64,000 nt of DNA, taken from Aequorivita iocasae (lineage in GTDB: Bacteria > Bacteroidota > Bacteroidia > Flavobacteriales > Flavobacteriaceae). The DNA lies in contig NZ_CP068439.1 in the NCBI RefSeq assembly GCF_016757735.1, positions 2,692,001-2,756,000 on the forward strand. Reading direction: 5' to 3'. The notes beneath the pieces were generated by a model. That model was given only the letters and a program-made list of their open reading frames with translations. It did no database searches and was not told the DNA's origin. A program made the position numbers and the translations under genes. This document shows, piece by piece, positions 18,614 through 26,938 of this stretch (positions are counted from its first letter, which is position 1; every line of letters begins with the position of its first letter).

Positions 18614-19231
18614 TCAATTTTCATTACTCACTACTTTGAAATAACCCATAAAATAGTCCTCAAATCGTTTCAATAGCGGATGCATTTTTTCCGCATAGAG
18701 CACATATTGACATTTTTGAATACTTTGGGTGATGGACATTATAGCTTCATAAGATGATTTTTGCGTTAGAAACCCAGCGTCGTCGATACTGAGTATTTTT
18801 AAATCGGCAATACTTACCCCATTGGTCAAAAATAGCTTGTTCATACTTTTGGGCGTAGAAATAAGAATATCGACCCCCATGGCGATTTCTGATTTTTGTA
18901 CATCATTATGAAGTTCCTCATAGCCCACGTACACCCGTAAGGAGGTATTTTTGGTATAAAAAAGAAAAGCCTCATATAGCTCCATCGCAATTTCCTTATT
19001 CTCTACTAGCACTACCGCCCTTGGGGCATTTCCACTTTCCTTACATTTCAATTTTTGCATCGTGGTAATGATAAGGGTGGTGGTCTTTCCGCTGTCCTTG
19101 GGTGCCACACAGTAAAGATTGGCACCACTTTTAATTATAGGAATGCTTTCAGTTTGAAAAGGAGTAGGCGTAGTTATTTGCAGTTGCGCTAGCTGCTCTA
19201 GTATAGCTGCATGGAGTTTTTTAAAGGACAT
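18614..19231 (-). CDS. single-lobe DEAD-box-like protein
   Basis: About 205 residues that match only the first RecA lobe of DEAD-box RNA helicases. The Q-motif region (TTPTPFQTESIPII) and a modified Walker A (APKDSGKTTT) are present; motif Ib-like DILISTPKSM follows; the DEAD box is altered to SIDDAG and motif III (SAT) reads LYAEK. The second RecA lobe is missing and the chain ends normally after it. The ATPase activity is therefore doubtful; it may be a binding or regulatory protein. The start is set at MSFKKLHAAIL; an ATG at 19300 would add 23 atypical residues. Confidence 0.75.
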   Translation of the reverse strand: MSFKKLHAAILEQLAQLQITTPTPFQTESIPIIKSGANLYCVAPKDSGKTTTLIITTMQKLKCKESGNAPRAVVLVENKEIAMELYEAFLFYTKNTSLRVYVGYEELHNDVQKSEIAMGVDILISTPKSMNKLFLTNGVSIADLKILSIDDAGFLTQKSSYEAIMSITQSIQKCQYVLYAEKMHPLLKRFEDYFMGYFKVVSNEN

Positions 19232-19483
19232 ATAAATTTTTATAAATGAAAACCGAGGGCACTGTAATTTTACAGTAAAGATAGTGCCTATTAATGACAT
19301 AGATTTTTTAGATGCATATCATACCCCTGGGAAGGTAGGAAAGGGAATAGTTTAATAAAAATAAATTCTTTAACAAGAAATAGGGAGGTGGTCGGGTTAA
19401 TTAGCCGTACATTCGCATTGTAACAGCTAGTGAACTTATCTTTTTTTAATCTTCGCAAATTTTAATTAATCCTTCGCTTCCTT

Positions 19484-19651
19484 CTATAATTTAACAGTCG
19501 TAGTGCCATAGGCGCTTTTAGGTACAAAGCCAAAAAAATTAATCAGGTTATCCTTCTTTACCGTTTTGAACAATTTGCCCCACACCACGCCATATTCTAT
19601 CCATGGTAAAACCCATTTAGGTTCTATTCCAGGTTGTTGAATACCAATAAG
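19484..19651 (-). pseudogene. 55-codon fragment resembling a protein C-terminus, no start codon
   Basis: On the minus strand an open frame reads IEPKWVLPWIEYGVVWGKLF and continues to FFGFVPKSAYGTTTVKL before TAG. The residue mix looks protein-like, but there is no ATG, GTG or TTG at its head and a TGA lies directly upstream, so it is best explained as the remnant of a decayed gene. The family was not recognised. The rest of 19232-19660 has no visible feature. Confidence 0.35.
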
Positions 19652-19660
19652 TCAATAAAA

Positions 19661-20761
19661 ATGAGTACTAATAATCCCAGATTTCCCAGGGAACTGAATG
19701 CTACCTTCTCCAAAACATTGCGCAGCAAGGTAAGCGCCTATTTTAAGAATAACAATACAAACAGAAATGCCAATGGCGCTATGGTAACAAAGACCATAGT
19801 AATGTTGAGCCTTTTCTTCGTGCCACTTATAATCCTTTCTACCGGTATAATTAGCTCGGTATGGTTGCTTTTTTTGGCTTATTTGATCGCAGGCCTTGGA
19901 ATGTCGGGTATCGGGATGGGCATAATGCACGACGCCATTCACGGCTCCTATTCCAAAAATAAAAAACTAAATACCCTTTTGGGCTACAGCTTTAACCTTA
20001 TAGGTGCAAACGATGCAGTTTGGAAAGTACAGCACAACTTCCTTCACCATACCTTTACCAATATTGAGCACGCGGATGATGATATTAACGCGCCTTTTTT
20101 TTTAAGGTTTTCGCCCCACGCCAAGCACTATTGGCTGCACCGATTTCAGCATATCTATGTATGGTTTTTTTATGGAATTTCCACCTTATCGTGGGTTACC
20201 GCAAAAGACTTTATAAGACTTAAACGATACAAGAAGATGGGGTTCTTTAATAAGAAACACGAATTCAGTAAGGTGCTGATGGCGATGATAGGGTGGAAGC
20301 TACTTTATTATAGCTATGCCCTCCTATTGCCGATGATAATGATACCCTTGGCGTGGTGGATTATACTGCTGGCTTTTGTCAGCATGCATTTTGTAACCGG
20401 ACTTTTGGTGAGCACGGTATTTCAGGTAGCCCACATTATGCCCGATAACGAATTTCCTTTACCCGGTACGAAAGGAAATATGAGCGATGATTGGTACAGC
20501 CACCAGTTTAATACAACCACCAATTTTGCTCCAAAAAGCAGGTTCTTGTCGTGGATGATAGGGGGGCTCAATTTCCAGATAGAACATCACATCTTGCCGG
20601 ATGTATGCCATGTACACTATAAAAACCTCACCAAAATTGTATCGGAAACTGCGGCGGAATACGGTATGCAATATAATGTAAAGAAAAACTTTGGACAGGC
20701 AATTGTGGCACATACTAAAATGCTCCGTTTGCTGGGCAGGCCACAGTTGGCCATTAATTAA
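19661..20761 (+). CDS. membrane fatty acid desaturase (acyl-CoA/linoleoyl desaturase type)
   Basis: A 366-residue di-iron desaturase. The three histidine boxes are clear: HDAIHGS (near residue 100), HNFLHHTFTN (about 126) and QIEHHILPDVCH (near 306). Four to six hydrophobic segments lie between them. It introduces a double bond into membrane fatty acids, which fits with its neighbour, a cold shock protein, in an adaptation to low temperature. The ATG at 19661 is taken as start; an upstream TTG frame adds nine residues without support. Confidence 0.92.
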   Translation: MSTNNPRFPRELNATFSKTLRSKVSAYFKNNNTNRNANGAMVTKTIVMLSLFFVPLIILSTGIISSVWLLFLAYLIAGLGMSGIGMGIMHDAIHGSYSKNKKLNTLLGYSFNLIGANDAVWKVQHNFLHHTFTNIEHADDDINAPFFLRFSPHAKHYWLHRFQHIYVWFFYGISTLSWVTAKDFIRLKRYKKMGFFNKKHEFSKVLMAMIGWKLLYYSYALLLPMIMIPLAWWIILLAFVSMHFVTGLLVSTVFQVAHIMPDNEFPLPGTKGNMSDDWYSHQFNTTTNFAPKSRFLSWMIGGLNFQIEHHILPDVCHVHYKNLTKIVSETAAEYGMQYNVKKNFGQAIVAHTKMLRLLGRPQLAIN

Positions 20762-20839
20762 TAAAACAGAAATATAATAACAGAAATAATGATAAAGATA
20801 TTTATAAATAAATTAATGAATATTAATAAAATAGAAACA

Positions 20840-21031
20840 ATGAAAGAAGGAACAGTAAAATTTTTCAATGAAGCCAAAGGTTTTGGTTTTATAAAAGTAA
20901 AAGGTTCAGAACAAGACATTTTTGTCCACTCCACCAACCTTATTGATAATATCCAGGAGGATGATAATGTATCGTTTGATGTAGAAAAAGGCGACAAAGG
21001 TCTTAGCGCGGTAAAAGTTAGATTGCTTTAA
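20840..21031 (+). CDS. cold shock domain protein
   Basis: A 63-residue CspA-type protein: KEGTVKFFNEAKGFGFIKV holds RNP1, and DIFVHSTNL holds RNP2. Such proteins bind single-stranded RNA and melt secondary structure. The ATG at 20840 gives the normal N-terminus; the upstream ATG at 20789 would add 17 odd residues. A terminator follows 22 bases after the stop. The AT-rich leader of about 80 bases after the desaturase gene may be regulatory. Confidence 0.94.
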   Translation: MKEGTVKFFNEAKGFGFIKVKGSEQDIFVHSTNLIDNIQEDDNVSFDVEKGDKGLSAVKVRLL

Positions 21032-21052
21032 GAGAGAATCCAAAGCAAAAGG

Positions 21053-21085
21053 AAAAAACCATCTTAACGGATGGTTTTTGATTTT
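21053..21085 (+). terminator. terminator after the cold shock gene
   Basis: AAAAACCATC pairs with GATGGTTTTT around the loop TTAACG, and a T-rich stretch follows. It lies just after the cold shock gene and ends that transcript. Confidence 0.85.
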
Positions 21086-21154
21086 TATAATCTTTTTAGT
21101 ATTGCTGAGGCGTGAATTGTGAGACGTGAGACTTGAATCGTTTCTTAAATATTT

Positions 21155-21240
21155 TGTCCTTCGCCCTTGTCGTTCTTAGCTCGTATTTCTAATTTCTACT
21201 TTCAAATTTCGTAATTCGTCGCCCGTCGTTCTTCACTTTA
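21155..21240 (-). repeat. inverted ACGAGCG-type micro-repeat tract
   Basis: Units such as TCGTTCT, AGCTCGTA, TTCGTAAT and TCGTCGCCCGTCG are reverse complements of the ACGAACG/ACGAGCT family of the his operon. Preceded by a GTGAGACGTGAGAC segment like that at 18510. Confidence 0.75.
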
Positions 21241-21266
21241 GGGTTCAAAAATAAACTGAAAATAAT

Positions 21267-21476
21267 CTACTTTTTCTTATAGGGAGATTCCTTCACATCA
21301 TCCGATTCACCATAACCCACCGGATCGTTGGATTCTGGAACTTTTTTGGGATTTTCCTTTTTAGGCTTTTTTACCGATTCTGGATTGGAATTCGGTTCTT
21401 GGGGACTGTCCTGCTTTTCTATATTTTGCTCATTCTTATGTTTGGGGTCCAAAATGGGGGTTTTCTTATCTTTCAT
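21267..21476 (-). CDS. small charged Lys/Pro/Glu-rich protein
   Basis: A 69-residue hydrophilic protein with no hydrophobic core, rich in Lys, Pro, Glu, Asn and Ser, ending ESPYKKK. It looks intrinsically disordered. It follows another small protein of the same character (21506-21646) on the same strand with a 29-base gap, so the pair is probably one transcript. The family was not recognised; similar small disordered proteins are common near stress genes of Bacteroidetes. Confidence 0.55.
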   Translation of the reverse strand: MKDKKTPILDPKHKNEQNIEKQDSPQEPNSNPESVKKPKKENPKKVPESNDPVGYGESDDVKESPYKKK

Positions 21477-21505
21477 ACTGTTTTCTATTTTAGAATTTTT
21501 TCCAA

Positions 21506-21646
21506 TTATTCTTCTTCCTGCTTATCTTTTTTTGCACCTTTTCCATCCGTTTGCGATTTTGGGTTTAGGTTATCGTCCTTTGCGATTCCTTTAGCGTGGG
21601 GGATGGGGTGTTTTCCTTGTTTGTCTTCAAAATTTGGTGTTTTCAT
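21506..21646 (-). CDS. 46-residue hydrophilic protein
   Basis: The frame codes MKTPNFEDKQGKHPIPHAKG and continues to KKDKQEEE before TAA. It is highly charged, with no membrane segment, and probably disordered. It precedes the 69-residue charged protein on the same strand. Support is its protein-like composition, the ATG, and the tandem arrangement; the function is unknown. Confidence 0.55.
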   Translation of the reverse strand: MKTPNFEDKQGKHPIPHAKGIAKDDNLNPKSQTDGKGAKKDKQEEE

Positions 21647-22020
21647 AGCAATTTGATTTTAAGTTATTTTAATACTGTTTTCTACAATATTTATACAAGC
21701 TATCAAATTCCCGGCGCTTTCCCTTGCTTGCTAACATTATTTAACAAACAATTCCTTCTTGAAAGTTAAAATGTATGGCCCCTTTATTGACTTAAAAGTA
21801 TTTTGCACAGTTTAGTTGTAAACAAACAAAAAATAAATTTCCCTGCTACCGTACCTCCCAGTATGAAAAATTGGTGCTCAGCCTGAGGTGAGTGTCTCAA
21901 ATCTATATCCCGATGCTTAGGGAATAAATTGCATTGTACACAATTTCTTGCCGGCAGTGGCCCAAATGCCTTTCCTCAAATAGGGGACGAAAGCAGGAGG
22001 AAGTAAAATAAACCATTTGC
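21647..22020. other. intergenic, no gene recognised
   Basis: About 370 bases between two minus-strand genes. It must hold the promoter of the small charged-protein pair. There is no convincing frame, hairpin or repeat apart from AT-rich stretches. Confidence 0.5.
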
Positions 22021-22971
22021 TTACTTTAAATACTGGATCAACAAGGCAATAACTACGCTTATGGCAAGCCCTATGTTCACCTTTCCAAAATCCTTGGCAA
22101 TGATGATATAGGTATATTTAATTTTTTTCTTGTTCAACAAATAGGTTATAGCTAATTCCCTACCGGCAAGAATACCAATAAAGACCCATGTTGTGCTCAT
22201 AGGTATGGAGTTTAGGTTTCCGAATACAAATAAGAAAATACCATAAATCAAATCGATAATTGTAGCAGAACGAATATTGTTGGTATTTGATTTTTGGTTG
22301 ACTATCTCTTGAATTTTACCGCCTCTTTTTCTAAAGATATAGGCCATTATTAGAAGAATACAGCCTAATGAAACCAGTACCTGCTCTAGGGAAAGTTTTC
22401 TGGGCAGAAAAACATAAATATTTGCAAAATCTTGGATCAGCCATTGCGACCATAGAAAGCCCGTAGAAAACCATTGTGCCACCAACCAGTAATGTTTTTT
22501 TCTGTGCTTATCCAGTTTTGACAGGGATTGATTGGTTTCCAATTGTTTTGAAACAACCACATAAACAATAATGGCAAATACAAATGCAAGGGCATAACCA
22601 TAGACAGATTTTAAGATCATTTTTTCAATAACTTGCCCTGTGGAAAACACACTTAAAATCATAAAAGTGGTACTAACAGGAACCCCCAGACGCGTTATGG
22701 CCAATAAAGCGGCGGGAGCCAAAAGATACCACCATTCCAATTTTTCCGGAAACGGTATATTGTTTAATCTGCCATAAGACACATCACCCTCATGAAAATA
22801 CCATCCGTACAAAAGGGTGACAGATAAAATGCCAATGGCAAAAAGCCAGAGCCACCACCATTTTACTTTAAAGTTGGAAGAAATAAAAGTACCAAGTGTT
22901 TGGATAACATCGTTGGCAATCACTGAATAAGCCGCAATAATAAACCCAATATAACCAATAATTAATTCCAT
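22021..22971 (-). CDS. PiT-family (inorganic phosphate transporter)-like membrane protein
   Basis: A 316-residue protein with about 8-9 membrane segments. The N-terminal ANDVIQTLGTFISSN and the later GVPVSTTFMILSVFS recall the two inverted signature repeats of PiT transporters (ANDxxQTLGT and PxSTTH-like), which couple phosphate or sulfate uptake to cation movement. The remainder diverges from classical PitA, so the substrate is open. The ATG at 22971 is chosen because the upstream extension to 23076 is not family-like. Confidence 0.75.
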   Translation of the reverse strand: MELIIGYIGFIIAAYSVIANDVIQTLGTFISSNFKVKWWWLWLFAIGILSVTLLYGWYFHEGDVSYGRLNNIPFPEKLEWWYLLAPAALLAITRLGVPVSTTFMILSVFSTGQVIEKMILKSVYGYALAFVFAIIVYVVVSKQLETNQSLSKLDKHRKKHYWLVAQWFSTGFLWSQWLIQDFANIYVFLPRKLSLEQVLVSLGCILLIMAYIFRKRGGKIQEIVNQKSNTNNIRSATIIDLIYGIFLFVFGNLNSIPMSTTWVFIGILAGRELAITYLLNKKKIKYTYIIIAKDFGKVNIGLAISVVIALLIQYLK

Positions 22972-23108
22972 AGTATGCCGTTTAGCGCCCCGCAAATGTA
23001 GTAGGAATTGGGTTTTAAATAATGTGACGCAGGGCAAATTTTTTTCTATAATATTTGTGAATTTATTAACAAGCAATTGTCATACATTTATCCCCATAAT
23101 TATCAACA

Positions 23109-23456
23109 ATGTTGGGCTTTAGAATATTTATTTTCAGCCTTTTTATCTGGCTATCCTTTGTAGCTCCAACACAAAGCATTGGATTGCCTTCCATTGAGGA
23201 GAATCCATCAGAAATTTCCGTTTCGGCCAACGAAGCAAACAACAACGCCTTAATAGTTGACGGTTATTTTAAAACCCAGTATAGCAATGGGGCATTAAGA
23301 ACTTTTAAGGTACCCTACAGCCCTTCGAATACTTCGTTGCAGCTTTTTATAGCCAAAAGCTATACTCATAAGCTTAGGTATTTTGAAATAGGGAAAAGCA
23401 TCCCCTTGAGGCTGACTTCCCGAACGATTATCTTTCCCTTTCATTTTTATACATAA
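23109..23456 (+). CDS. small exported protein of unknown function
   Basis: 115 residues starting with a hydrophobic signal (FRIFIFSLFIWLSFVAPTQSIG), with likely cleavage near residue 24. The mature part is short, with IVDGYFKTQYSNGALRTFKVPYS, followed by a beta-type pattern. No family was recognised. It is divergent from the PiT-like gene. Confidence 0.5.
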   Translation: MLGFRIFIFSLFIWLSFVAPTQSIGLPSIEENPSEISVSANEANNNALIVDGYFKTQYSNGALRTFKVPYSPSNTSLQLFIAKSYTHKLRYFEIGKSIPLRLTSRTIIFPFHFYT

Positions 23457-23545
23457 ATACATCTTTATTATTTTTTTAGCTGTCCCCCAATCTCTGGGAA
23501 TACAGCCCCCTACAACCAGTTCAGTTTAAAACTTAAAAAATAATA

Positions 23546-24055
23546 ATGATGAAAATATCAATGTCCACAATTATCATAATTACCACCTTGTGCTGTGTGT
23601 TACCGTATTTATGGTTTGTAATTATTGCAAGAAATAGTACCAATAAGTTAAAAAAACAGATCAACAATGCCGTAAAAAAAGAAAACCTGCTATTTAGAAC
23701 AAAAGAACAATGGAGCAACCATTTTATAGGAGTAGACGACGTCCAGAATACCCTACTGTTTTTAAGCGCAAATTCCTTGAAAACTCCCTATTTGAAAATA
23801 AACCTCCAAGATGTTAAGAGCTGTCAGATAATAAAGAAATCAAGAAATTATAAAAAGGAAATGAAAACGGAGACTGAATTACAGTCGTTGGATCTAGAAA
23901 TCTCTTTTTATAGCAATAAAGAACCCTTTATGCTTAACTTTTATGATATGAATGATGAGTTTGCCGAAAATTTTGAGATGAAGCGAATAGAAAAATGGCA
24001 AGCGTTGATTCAGCAGAAAATCCTGAGCTTACAGGTAAATAGAAGGGCCGCATAA
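23546..24055 (+). CDS. membrane-anchored protein of unknown function
   Basis: 169 residues with one N-terminal membrane helix (about 6-26) and a cytoplasmic part that contains a PH-like beta pattern (LLFRTKEQWSNHFIGVDD, NSLKTPYLKINLQDVKSC). The family was not recognised. It starts at ATGATG and stands alone between two other small genes. Confidence 0.6.
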   Translation: MMKISMSTIIIITTLCCVLPYLWFVIIARNSTNKLKKQINNAVKKENLLFRTKEQWSNHFIGVDDVQNTLLFLSANSLKTPYLKINLQDVKSCQIIKKSRNYKKEMKTETELQSLDLEISFYSNKEPFMLNFYDMNDEFAENFEMKRIEKWQALIQQKILSLQVNRRAA

Positions 24056-24230
24056 TCATTGCATTTCAAGATAGACTGCCAATCAAGCCATAATTCATCA
24101 AATACATGATAAGTGTATTTATGGATTTTGGCTTGCAAGTGGCAATCCTAAAATGTGGGAAGTTTTAATAGGGGCACAAAAGCTAAAATTAATCCTTTGG
24201 TTGCTCGAACACTTTTAATACATCGTGACT

Positions 24231-24941
24231 ATGGAAGTACTAAATAATCTAATAGATTTTGCGCTAAATATAGATCAACAAGTATTTCAATTGGTTTTTG
24301 AATACGGCATCTGGATTTACGTTGTTCTATTTTTAATTGTTTTTATGGAAACCGGGCTTGTGTTTATGGCTTTTTTACCGGGAGACGTATTACTCTTTAC
24401 TGCAGGTGCTTTTTGCGCCGGAGTGCAAAATGATATGGGGCAAACTGCCGAATTAAATCTTGGTATTATTCTATTGTTATTGATTATGGCGGCGATTCTT
24501 GGTGATGGATTGAATTATTATATTGGGAAAAACATTGGCCTTAAAGTATTACAATGGAAAATAAGAAATAAACCTCTAGTACATCCAAAGTATATATTGA
24601 AAACCAATGAATTTTATGAACACCACGGAGCAAAAACTATAATTATAGCCCGTTTTCTGCCAATTGTCAGAACTTTTGCGCCATTTGTTGCAGGTATTGG
24701 CGCAATGGCATATTCTAAATTTTTGCGTTACAACGTGATAGGTGCCCTTATTTGGGTTTTGAGTTTAGTTCTTCTAGGCTACTTTTTCGGAAATCTCCCG
24801 TTCGTGAAAAACAATTTTGAAGCCGTAGTCGCTGGAATTATAATTCTTTCCTTGAGCCCCCTGCTTATGGAAATTGTTAGGACCAAAATTAAAAAGGTAA
24901 CCGCCAATAAAAGTAAGCAGCTTACGACCAATAAATTTTAA
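24231..24941 (+). CDS. DedA family membrane protein
   Basis: A 236-residue protein of the DedA/VTT family, now seen as lipid scramblases or flippases for undecaprenyl phosphate and phospholipids. It has the family glycine-rich motif as FLPGDVLLFTAGAFCA, the GDGLNYYIGKNIG segment, and FYEHHGAKTIIIARFLPIVRTFAPFVAGIG, which contains the conserved F-(R)FxPxxR-like motif. About five hydrophobic segments. The ATG at 24231 is used; a GTG six bases upstream is possible. Confidence 0.92.
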   Translation: MEVLNNLIDFALNIDQQVFQLVFEYGIWIYVVLFLIVFMETGLVFMAFLPGDVLLFTAGAFCAGVQNDMGQTAELNLGIILLLLIMAAILGDGLNYYIGKNIGLKVLQWKIRNKPLVHPKYILKTNEFYEHHGAKTIIIARFLPIVRTFAPFVAGIGAMAYSKFLRYNVIGALIWVLSLVLLGYFFGNLPFVKNNFEAVVAGIIILSLSPLLMEIVRTKIKKVTANKSKQLTTNKF

Positions 24942-24972
24942 TAGCTATACAAGGGTTGCAATTGAAAGGCTT

Positions 24973-25108
24973 ATTGCGAGGCCGATAGGGTGTGGCAATC
25001 TTTTGAGACTCGTTGCTATCATGATCTGAACTATACCTGAACAGATTAACTAGGTTGAATCTTCGATTTGCTTCAGTCGCTCCTTGGGGTCGCTCCTTCA
25101 CAATGACT
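24973..25108 (+). repeat. dispersed repeat R1 (copy a)
   Basis: TTGCGAGGCCGATAGGGTGT and about 110 following bases, ending CTTCAGTCGCTCCTTG and CAATGAC. Read on the minus strand it starts GTCATTGTGAAGGAGCGAC and GACTGAAGCAAATC, resembling the short GTCATTGCGA repeats scattered in many Bacteroidetes genomes. Further copies start at 26275, 26741, 31188 and 31613, all in the same orientation. Confidence 0.75.
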
Positions 25109-25244
25109 TCTCGACTCCTCACGAGGCAGGCTAACCAACTGAGGACGGCTGTTCAGAGTCGTCATTCATGGGGATGCGTTCAGGGTTAGAATAGGGGATA
25201 ATGTGACGGGATGGTGTAGATTTTATATGTATTTTGTTTATTTA

Positions 25245-25321
25245 ATACGCTATAAACATACTATATATACGCTGTAGATACGCTGTAGATACGCTATAAA
25301 TACGCTATAAATACGCTTTAA
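25245..25321 (+). repeat. seven-unit 11-bp tandem array
   Basis: Seven phased 11-bp units. Units 1, 5 and 6 are ATACGCTATAA; 3 and 4 are ATACGCTGTAG; 7 is ATACGCTTTAA; unit 2 (ACATACTATAT) is degenerate. It ends 65 bases before an unknown gene. An array of equal length and period but different sequence lies at 39489-39565. Confidence 0.85.
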
Positions 25322-25386
25322 TATAGTTTGAATTAAGTTGAACCCAAGATGTTTTGTATCTGAGTGTATGTTTAAACTATACTATT

Positions 25387-26166
25387 ATGGCAAAGCAAAC
25401 AGGAAGTATTAAGTTAAAGGGAACCATTGGGGATATCAATTACTACAAATCCAACAACGATGGACATCTTGCTCGCGCGGCTGGGGGTGGGTTTCAAAAG
25501 GGTTCCATGCACAAGGAAAGCATGGTGCGAACCCTGGAAAATGCCACTGAATTTGGACGGTGCAGCAAAACAAAAAGGGTTTTCCGCATTGCTCTTGCTC
25601 CCTTTTTATGCGTGCGTAAGGATGGGGAGCTTCACGGACGGATGATGCAATTGTTTACTCAGATAAAAGATCTGGATCTTGTAAATAGCCGGGGCAACAG
25701 ATGTGTGGGTCGCGGAGTGGAAACGCCTTCTGGAATTCAGTTACTTGATAGTTTTGCTTTTACTCCTTCTTGTATAATTTCTGAGGTTTTGGCGGCTTCA
25801 CTGCATTATGATTTTGATTCCCGAACACTTAGCGTTACGAATTTTGACATCAAAAATGTTGATTTTCCTGCTGGGGCAACCCATATGGCGCTTACATTGG
25901 GACTTTTGCATTTTGATTTTGATACTTTAGGCTACCAACTAAAGAACAGTGTACCGCTATATATTGGCAAGGATTACAGCGCTACTTCCTTTGAGATGCA
26001 GACGGATTTGCCTGAGATGGAAGGGACGGCTGTGGCGGTTTTGGGAGTGAAGTTTTATCAGAAGTTAGAAAGTACATATTACTTATTTAAGAGTGCGAAT
26101 GCCGTGGGGGTGGAGGTTTTGGGAGTGAAGGGTTTGACTGCGCTCAAGACAAGCTTCCACAATTAG
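25387..26166 (+). CDS. unknown Bacteroidetes protein starting MAKQTGSIKLKGTIG
   Basis: A 259-residue soluble protein. The N-terminus (MAKQTGSIKLKGTIGDINYY, then GHLARAAGGG and a segment RTLENATEFGRCSKTKRVFR) has the look of a family met repeatedly in Flavobacteriia, without a known role. The rest seems mostly beta. It carries no signal peptide or membrane segment. The neighbourhood is repeat-rich: a seven-unit 11-bp array just upstream and R1 repeats on both sides, hinting at a mobile or recombining element, but no transposase or recombinase motif is visible in the protein. Confidence 0.75.
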   Translation: MAKQTGSIKLKGTIGDINYYKSNNDGHLARAAGGGFQKGSMHKESMVRTLENATEFGRCSKTKRVFRIALAPFLCVRKDGELHGRMMQLFTQIKDLDLVNSRGNRCVGRGVETPSGIQLLDSFAFTPSCIISEVLAASLHYDFDSRTLSVTNFDIKNVDFPAGATHMALTLGLLHFDFDTLGYQLKNSVPLYIGKDYSATSFEMQTDLPEMEGTAVAVLGVKFYQKLESTYYLFKSANAVGVEVLGVKGLTALKTSFHN

Positions 26167-26938
26167 CAATTATCAGTTCTCAGTTTTCAGTTCTCAGTTC
26201 TCAGTTCTCAGTTTTCAGTTCACTGTTTTCAGTTCTCAGTTCTGAGTTTTCAGTTTTGGGTTTAGGTACCGTTTTTGCGAGGCCGATAGGGTGTGGGAAT
26301 CTTTTGAGATTGGTTGCTATCATGATTGGAACTATACCTGGGCAGGTTGCTTTTTATTAGTGTTTTTTCTTTTTTCCTTGATGAACCCTTCGACTGCGCT
26401 CAGGGCAGGCAAGAAACAAAAAAATCAAGGCTTACGAATCCGCCTTCCTCTCGCTGCGCTCATCGGAGGCGATAAAATTTCTTTATTTCCGGCGCAAAAA
26501 TAAAGCCTTGGTGGTGCTATGATTATTATTAGATTATTTAATGTTTTGTACTTGCAACCACATTTTTAGATAAGAAGGATTTTTGCTTAATCCTCCAATA
26601 AATTCATTTTCTACGGAATCTTTTCGAAGGCCAATACTTTTCAATTAGCAATTAACAATTAACAATTAGCAATTAGCAATTAACAATTATCAGTTATCGG
26701 TTTTTTTTGTGTTTAGCTTTTAATGTTGTGAACAAAAGTCTTTGCGAGGCAGATAGGGTGTGGGAATCTTTTGAGGGTCGTTGCTATCTTGGTTGGAACT
26801 ACACCTGGGCAGGTTAACTACGTAGAATCTTTGATTTGCTTCAGTCGTAAACTCCTTCGCAATGACGTTTGCGATGATTTGCAAAACTGGTCATTGCTAG
26901 CTTTGCGGAGCATTCTCTTGGCGGGTAAGCATTACCCG
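26167..26938 (+). repeat. gene-free repeat block with R1 copies b and c
   Basis: 26170-26260: about a dozen CAGTTCT/CAGTTTT units (period 7). 26275-26745: long block starting with R1 (TTGCGAGGCCGATAGGG), continuing GAACCCTTCGACTGCGCTCA, a CGGCGCAAAAATAAAG segment, GATTATTATTAGATTATTTA, GAAGGATTTTTGCTTAATCC, and ending in AACAATTAGCAATT units. 26741-26866: another R1 copy, ending CTTCGCAATGACG. The long block recurs at 31140-31615 with high identity, in the same direction. No gene is supported here. Confidence 0.8.

Noticed and set aside
19311-19322. AGATGCATATCA near the DEAD-like gene as a box
   Set aside because: The first base departs from TGAT, and no matching -7 element was confirmed.
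25245-25321. CRISPR array
   Set aside because: Units are 11 bp without spacers; no cas genes are nearby.
26291-26503. 70-codon frame in the R1 block, with a paralogue at 31109-31363
   Set aside because: Both are translations of the dispersed noncoding repeat (PSTALRAGKKQKNQG comes from the CCTTCGACTGCGCTCAGG module); they vary by frame-breaking differences between copies.
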